From NCBI GenBank assembly GCA_036971475.1, contig JBAIZL010000004.1, positions 69,549,510 through 69,613,509 on the forward strand: a stretch of DNA of 64,000 bases. Direction: 5' to 3'. The DNA is from Prosapia bicincta (taxonomy: Eukaryota > Arthropoda > Insecta > Hemiptera > Cercopidae). A model generated the notes under the pieces. It was given only the letters and a program-made list of their open reading frames with translations, ran no database searches and was not told where the DNA came from. The position numbers and the translations under genes are program-made. Positions 60,577 through 64,000 of the stretch are shown in pieces. How positions within the stretch are numbered: the stretch's first letter is position 1; each line of letters opens with the position of its first letter.

Positions 60577-62671
60577 GGTAGTAGGCCTATATTGAACGTG
60601 GTATTTAACAGTTTTATTTTTGTGTGAATGAGTTTTGTGTTTGATTGGATAAGGGACTCAGGAGAAGGGTTTGAAAGTAGCTGCGGACAGTCCGCGGGTG
60701 GCAGAGAAGACACATAATCAGAACGTATGTCCAATATAACACTAACTTGTTGATATTATGCCCCGTCGTACTTGGTATAAGGAAGGGGGTGTATGTTTAG
60801 GCGTGTTTCTAGTTTTGTACTACATAATGTTTACATCCTTCTATCCATAACCATATGACATACTTTACTCACTATATGACCATAGCTGGAACTGTCTTAG
60901 TTTAATCTGTCTTGCCATGGCCGTGGTGTTCTTACTCTTAGCAATTTAATCATATTTATATAATCTGGACCCATGGTCATCATAGTACTTCAGCAGAACA
61001 ATTGGTTATAGTCTGATCTAAATCGGAAGCTACGACCAAAGTCTACGCAATGTGGGCGTGGTTAAGCGGTTAATTCGCTTCGTAGTGAGTGTGTATGCCC
61101 ATCACACATTTATGTGATGCATAATATCAGATCTATCAAAAACATTTAAATCAGTTCAGGTTGTGTGATACTGATTGTACTAAATTTTGTAAATAAGTTT
61201 GATACGTTTCGGATCCTTTGAATTAATACACTTAATATCGTACAGCCTACAGCGACACCTATCAGCCAAGAAAGAGAACTAAATCGGCGAGTAATAGAAA
61301 TGAAAATCTTATGGTTTCTCGCGCTTATCTGTACAAAGGAGAATTTAATTGATTGATTTAATAGAATTTACTTTGAAGAGTTTAAATGGTTACTAACAAG
61401 AATGACAATTTAGTGACTTTACAACCCAATGTATGCTGTGAGGTTTGCAGAATGGTTTTGGTATAGACATCATAGCTGGCTGGTAACATTGTTAGAATAG
61501 TCCTAACAACGAGAAATGCTCTATACTAGAATATCCACTCATATGGCTTGTGACAGCAGCGCAACTAACGGCCACACGTAGAACCTCCCGCCCGCCTGCC
61601 TTCTGAAAACGAACAGGGTATAATAATCAACATTAGGGTCGTAACGGTGGCATGTCGCGATTATTCCTGAACGTGTAACCTGCCAACGAAGACCTTGTGG
61701 CGTTCAGTTCTTGCCGTGTTTATTATTATTATCTTTCTGAATAAAGGCTACAAAGTGACACGCGTGTTTTCGCGCTCTAGATGGCTGTGACTTATGTTGT
61801 GCACTTTGAAACTCGGATTTAAAATTAGGAACTTTTTCCTTAAAATATGTTAAGTAAGTTTAATGTTGTAACATAAAAAATTTAAAATCGAAAGAATTAC
61901 TTGTTTTAATTTATTTACTTTTATACTAAATGTCATTTTCCCTCAATTTAAAAAATGTTTTTATTCAAAACAAAACAAACATCCCATAAACAGACGAATA
62001 AAGCCATAGAAATCGTACAGTTTTCCAACCAATGAGAGAGTGTAGGCCTAATCAACAACGCAATAACATCACGATGTAGGTTCAGCAAACAACACGTCCG
62101 CTACACTGGGACCCACTGGTCCTCGCATCCGGCTCCACTAAATTACAATGTATTTAAAAGATACCAAACGCAGATACAAATACATAATAAATAGATTCAA
62201 AGTGGCCGCGGCGGTGTCAAGGCCAAGCTGGTGAGTCACTACGCATGGCAGTAAATTTCGTCTCGAGACAGTTCCAGCTTACATAAGGAAATCATGAAAA
62301 TATTTTGAATTCAGGTTTCTATTATAAAAACTCTCTTCTTTTTAACAAATAATTTAAATATATTAATGCGATTTTAAACCGGTTTTTGTAGAAGTATAAA
62401 CTATGCATTTTTAGCTCACCAAAGTTTTGCAAATCAGTTCGTTTGCGATTTCAAAGTGAATCAGTTGATTTCGATTTTATCACATACGGAAGTGGGAAAG
62501 TATGGTGAGGAATAAGAAACCGTAAAAGTGTTTGATGTATGGGACCACACGGGTAGGATGACGTGACTGAAGTTGACTTTTAAATACATAAAATATAATA
62601 ATATGTCTGGAGTTATACTGACTGATGTTGACATTGTAGCTGACACTAAGAATATAAATTATTGTTTAACC
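60577..62671. other. unassigned DNA
   Basis: No gene, RNA or transposon recognised over about 2.1 kb. A TAGGCCTA palindrome occurs at 60582 and at 62043. A stretch at 61050-61110 (GGGCGTGGTTAAGCGG) looks faintly tRNA-like but has no B-box. Confidence 0.4.
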
Positions 62672-63340
62672 GGCAGAAGTGAATACTTCATTTGTAGAGT
62701 GACATTCAGTGTCGACATAAGTGAATACGTCATTTATAGAGTGACATTCAGTGGCGACAGAAGTGAATACTTCATTTGTCAAGTGGCATTCAGTGACGAC
62801 AGAAGTGAATACTTCATTTGTAGAGTGACATTCAGTGGCGACAGAATGAATACTTCATTTGTAGAGTGACATTCAGTGGCGACAGAAGTGAATACTTCAT
62901 TTGTAGAGTGACATTCAGTGGCGACATAAGTGAATACGTCATTTGTAGAGTGGCATTCAATGGCGACATAAGTGAATACGTCATTTGTAGAGTGGCATTC
63001 AGTGGCGACAGAAGTGAATACTTTATTTGTAGAGTGGCATTCAGTGGCGACTGAAGTGATTACTTCATTTGTAGAGAGGCATTCAATGGCGACAGAAGTA
63101 AATATTTCATTTGTAGAGTGGCATTCAGTGGCGACATAAGTGAATGCTTTATTTGTAGAGTGGCGTTAAGTGGCGACAGAAGTGATTGCTTTATTTGTAG
63201 ATTGGCATTTAATATCGTCAGAAGTGAATACTTCATTTGTATGGTGGCATTCGGTGGCGACAGAAGTGAACACTTCATTTGCATAGTGGCATTCGGTGGT
63301 GGAAGAAGTAAATACTTCATTTGTAGACTGGCATTCTGCA
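62672..63340. repeat. 42-bp tandem array, about 16 copies
   Basis: The unit is AGAAGTGAATACTTCATTTG followed by TAGAGTGGCATTCAGTGGCG and AC, 42 bp (14 codons), hence plus-strand SEYFICRVTFSGDR repeats. The unit starts with a short palindrome, GAAGTGAATACTTC. Variants include GTCATTTGTAG, TTTATTTGTAG and ATTCAATGG. One unit at about 62845 has lost a base, which breaks the frame. Confidence 0.95.
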
Positions 63341-64000
63341 ATCTGTATAGTTCTACACAGAGTCTGCCTTCATCATAACTATATTTACAATCCTTACTAC
63401 AATAAAATGATGATCATCCTACTGGCTGACCGCCTTAGAACTACATAGATCCTGTCTTCATTCTTACTGTATTTACATTTTTTCAACTATATAGTGTTGA
63501 TAATCATAGTGGCTGACCGCGTTAGAACTATACAGGGTCTGTCTTCATTGTTACTATATTTACATTTTTTTTTACTATATAGTGTTGATAATCATAGTGG
63601 CTGACCGCCTTAGAACTACACAGAGCCTGTCTTCATCCTAACTATATTTACATTTTTTTTACTATAAGGTGTTGATAATCATAGTGGCTAACCGCCTTAT
63701 AACTACACAGAGCCTGTCTTCATCCTAACTATATTTACATTTTTTTTACTATAAGGTGTTGATAATCATAGTGGCTGACAGCCTTATAACTACTCAGAGC
63801 CTGTCTTCATCCTAACTATATTTACATCTTTTTTACTATAAGGTGTTGATAATCATAGTGGCTAACCGCCTTAGAACTACACAGAGCCTGTCTTCATCCT
63901 AACTATATTTACATTTTTTTTACTATAAGGTGTTGATAATCATAGTGGCTGACCGCCTTAGAACTACACAGAGCCTGTCTTCATCCTAACTATATATACA
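63341..64000. repeat. 87-bp tandem array, about 7.5 copies, running off the right edge
   Basis: The unit is CTGACCGCCTTAGAACTACA, CAGAGCCTGTCTTCATCCTA, ACTATATTTACATTTTTTTT, ACTATAAGGTGTTGATAATC, ATAGTGG, about 87 bp. The first unit (63341-63430) is strongly diverged and the later ones nearly identical, as for an array growing rightward. It follows the 42-bp array with no recognisable spacer. Confidence 0.93.

Noticed and set aside
61050..61130. tRNA-like GGGCGTGGTTAAGCGG
   Set aside because: No B-box and no closing acceptor stem.

Overview
This window looks like AT-rich, repeat-dense, non-coding chromosomal DNA from an invertebrate animal, probably an arthropod. The evidence is eukaryotic transposon content (hAT-like, pogo/Tigger-like and PIF/Harbinger-like DNA elements, a non-LTR retrotransposon with RNase H, tRNA-derived SINE-like repeats), abundant microsatellites, very long minisatellites, and no bacterial-type gene packing. 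The palindrome TAGGCCTA occurs at least seven times. The species cannot be fixed from sequence alone. No complete host gene was found. Two short stretches look like possible exons: 32801-32818 (+) and 42331-42426 (-).

Layout. 1-2922: right part of a hAT-like non-autonomous element whose interior has become a 138-bp array. 2.9-10.7 kb: mostly unassigned DNA with a CT-rich tract, a dispersed repeat (family X) and a degenerate G-rich minisatellite. 10.7-14.6 kb: a cluster of fold-back elements and (TA)n/(CA)n tracts around a broken Tigger-like element (11075-12969). 15.4-15.9 kb: a decayed reverse-transcriptase tail. 20.26-22.0 kb: a 31-bp array. 23.2-26.3 kb: a fold-back element, a SINE-like repeat and a solo hAT-like element (25444-26258) related to the one at position 1. 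27351-28425: a 5'-truncated non-LTR insertion with a 17-bp target-site duplication and an open RNase H reading frame. 29005-30981: a Harbinger-like element with an internal CpG-rich 41/29-bp array. 34.7-42.0 kb: arrays of 32, 52, 57 and 89 bp. 42956-54345: an 11.4-kb satellite of about 47-bp units with higher-order structure. 54838-57982: a 45-bp array bracketed by inverted copies of family X. 60.1-60.6 kb: a long CA tract. 62.7-64.0 kb: arrays of 42 and 87 bp, the last running off the window.

Roughly 24 kb of the 64 kb is tandem repeat. Most long open reading frames are artefacts of arrays whose unit is a multiple of three bases (138, 57, 45, 42, 87). Two themes stand out. At least two, probably three, arrays grew inside transposable elements from the element's own sequence. 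Several fold-back or dispersed repeats carry a hammerhead-ribozyme-like core (CTGANRA, hairpin, GAAA) with compensating changes in the hairpin.
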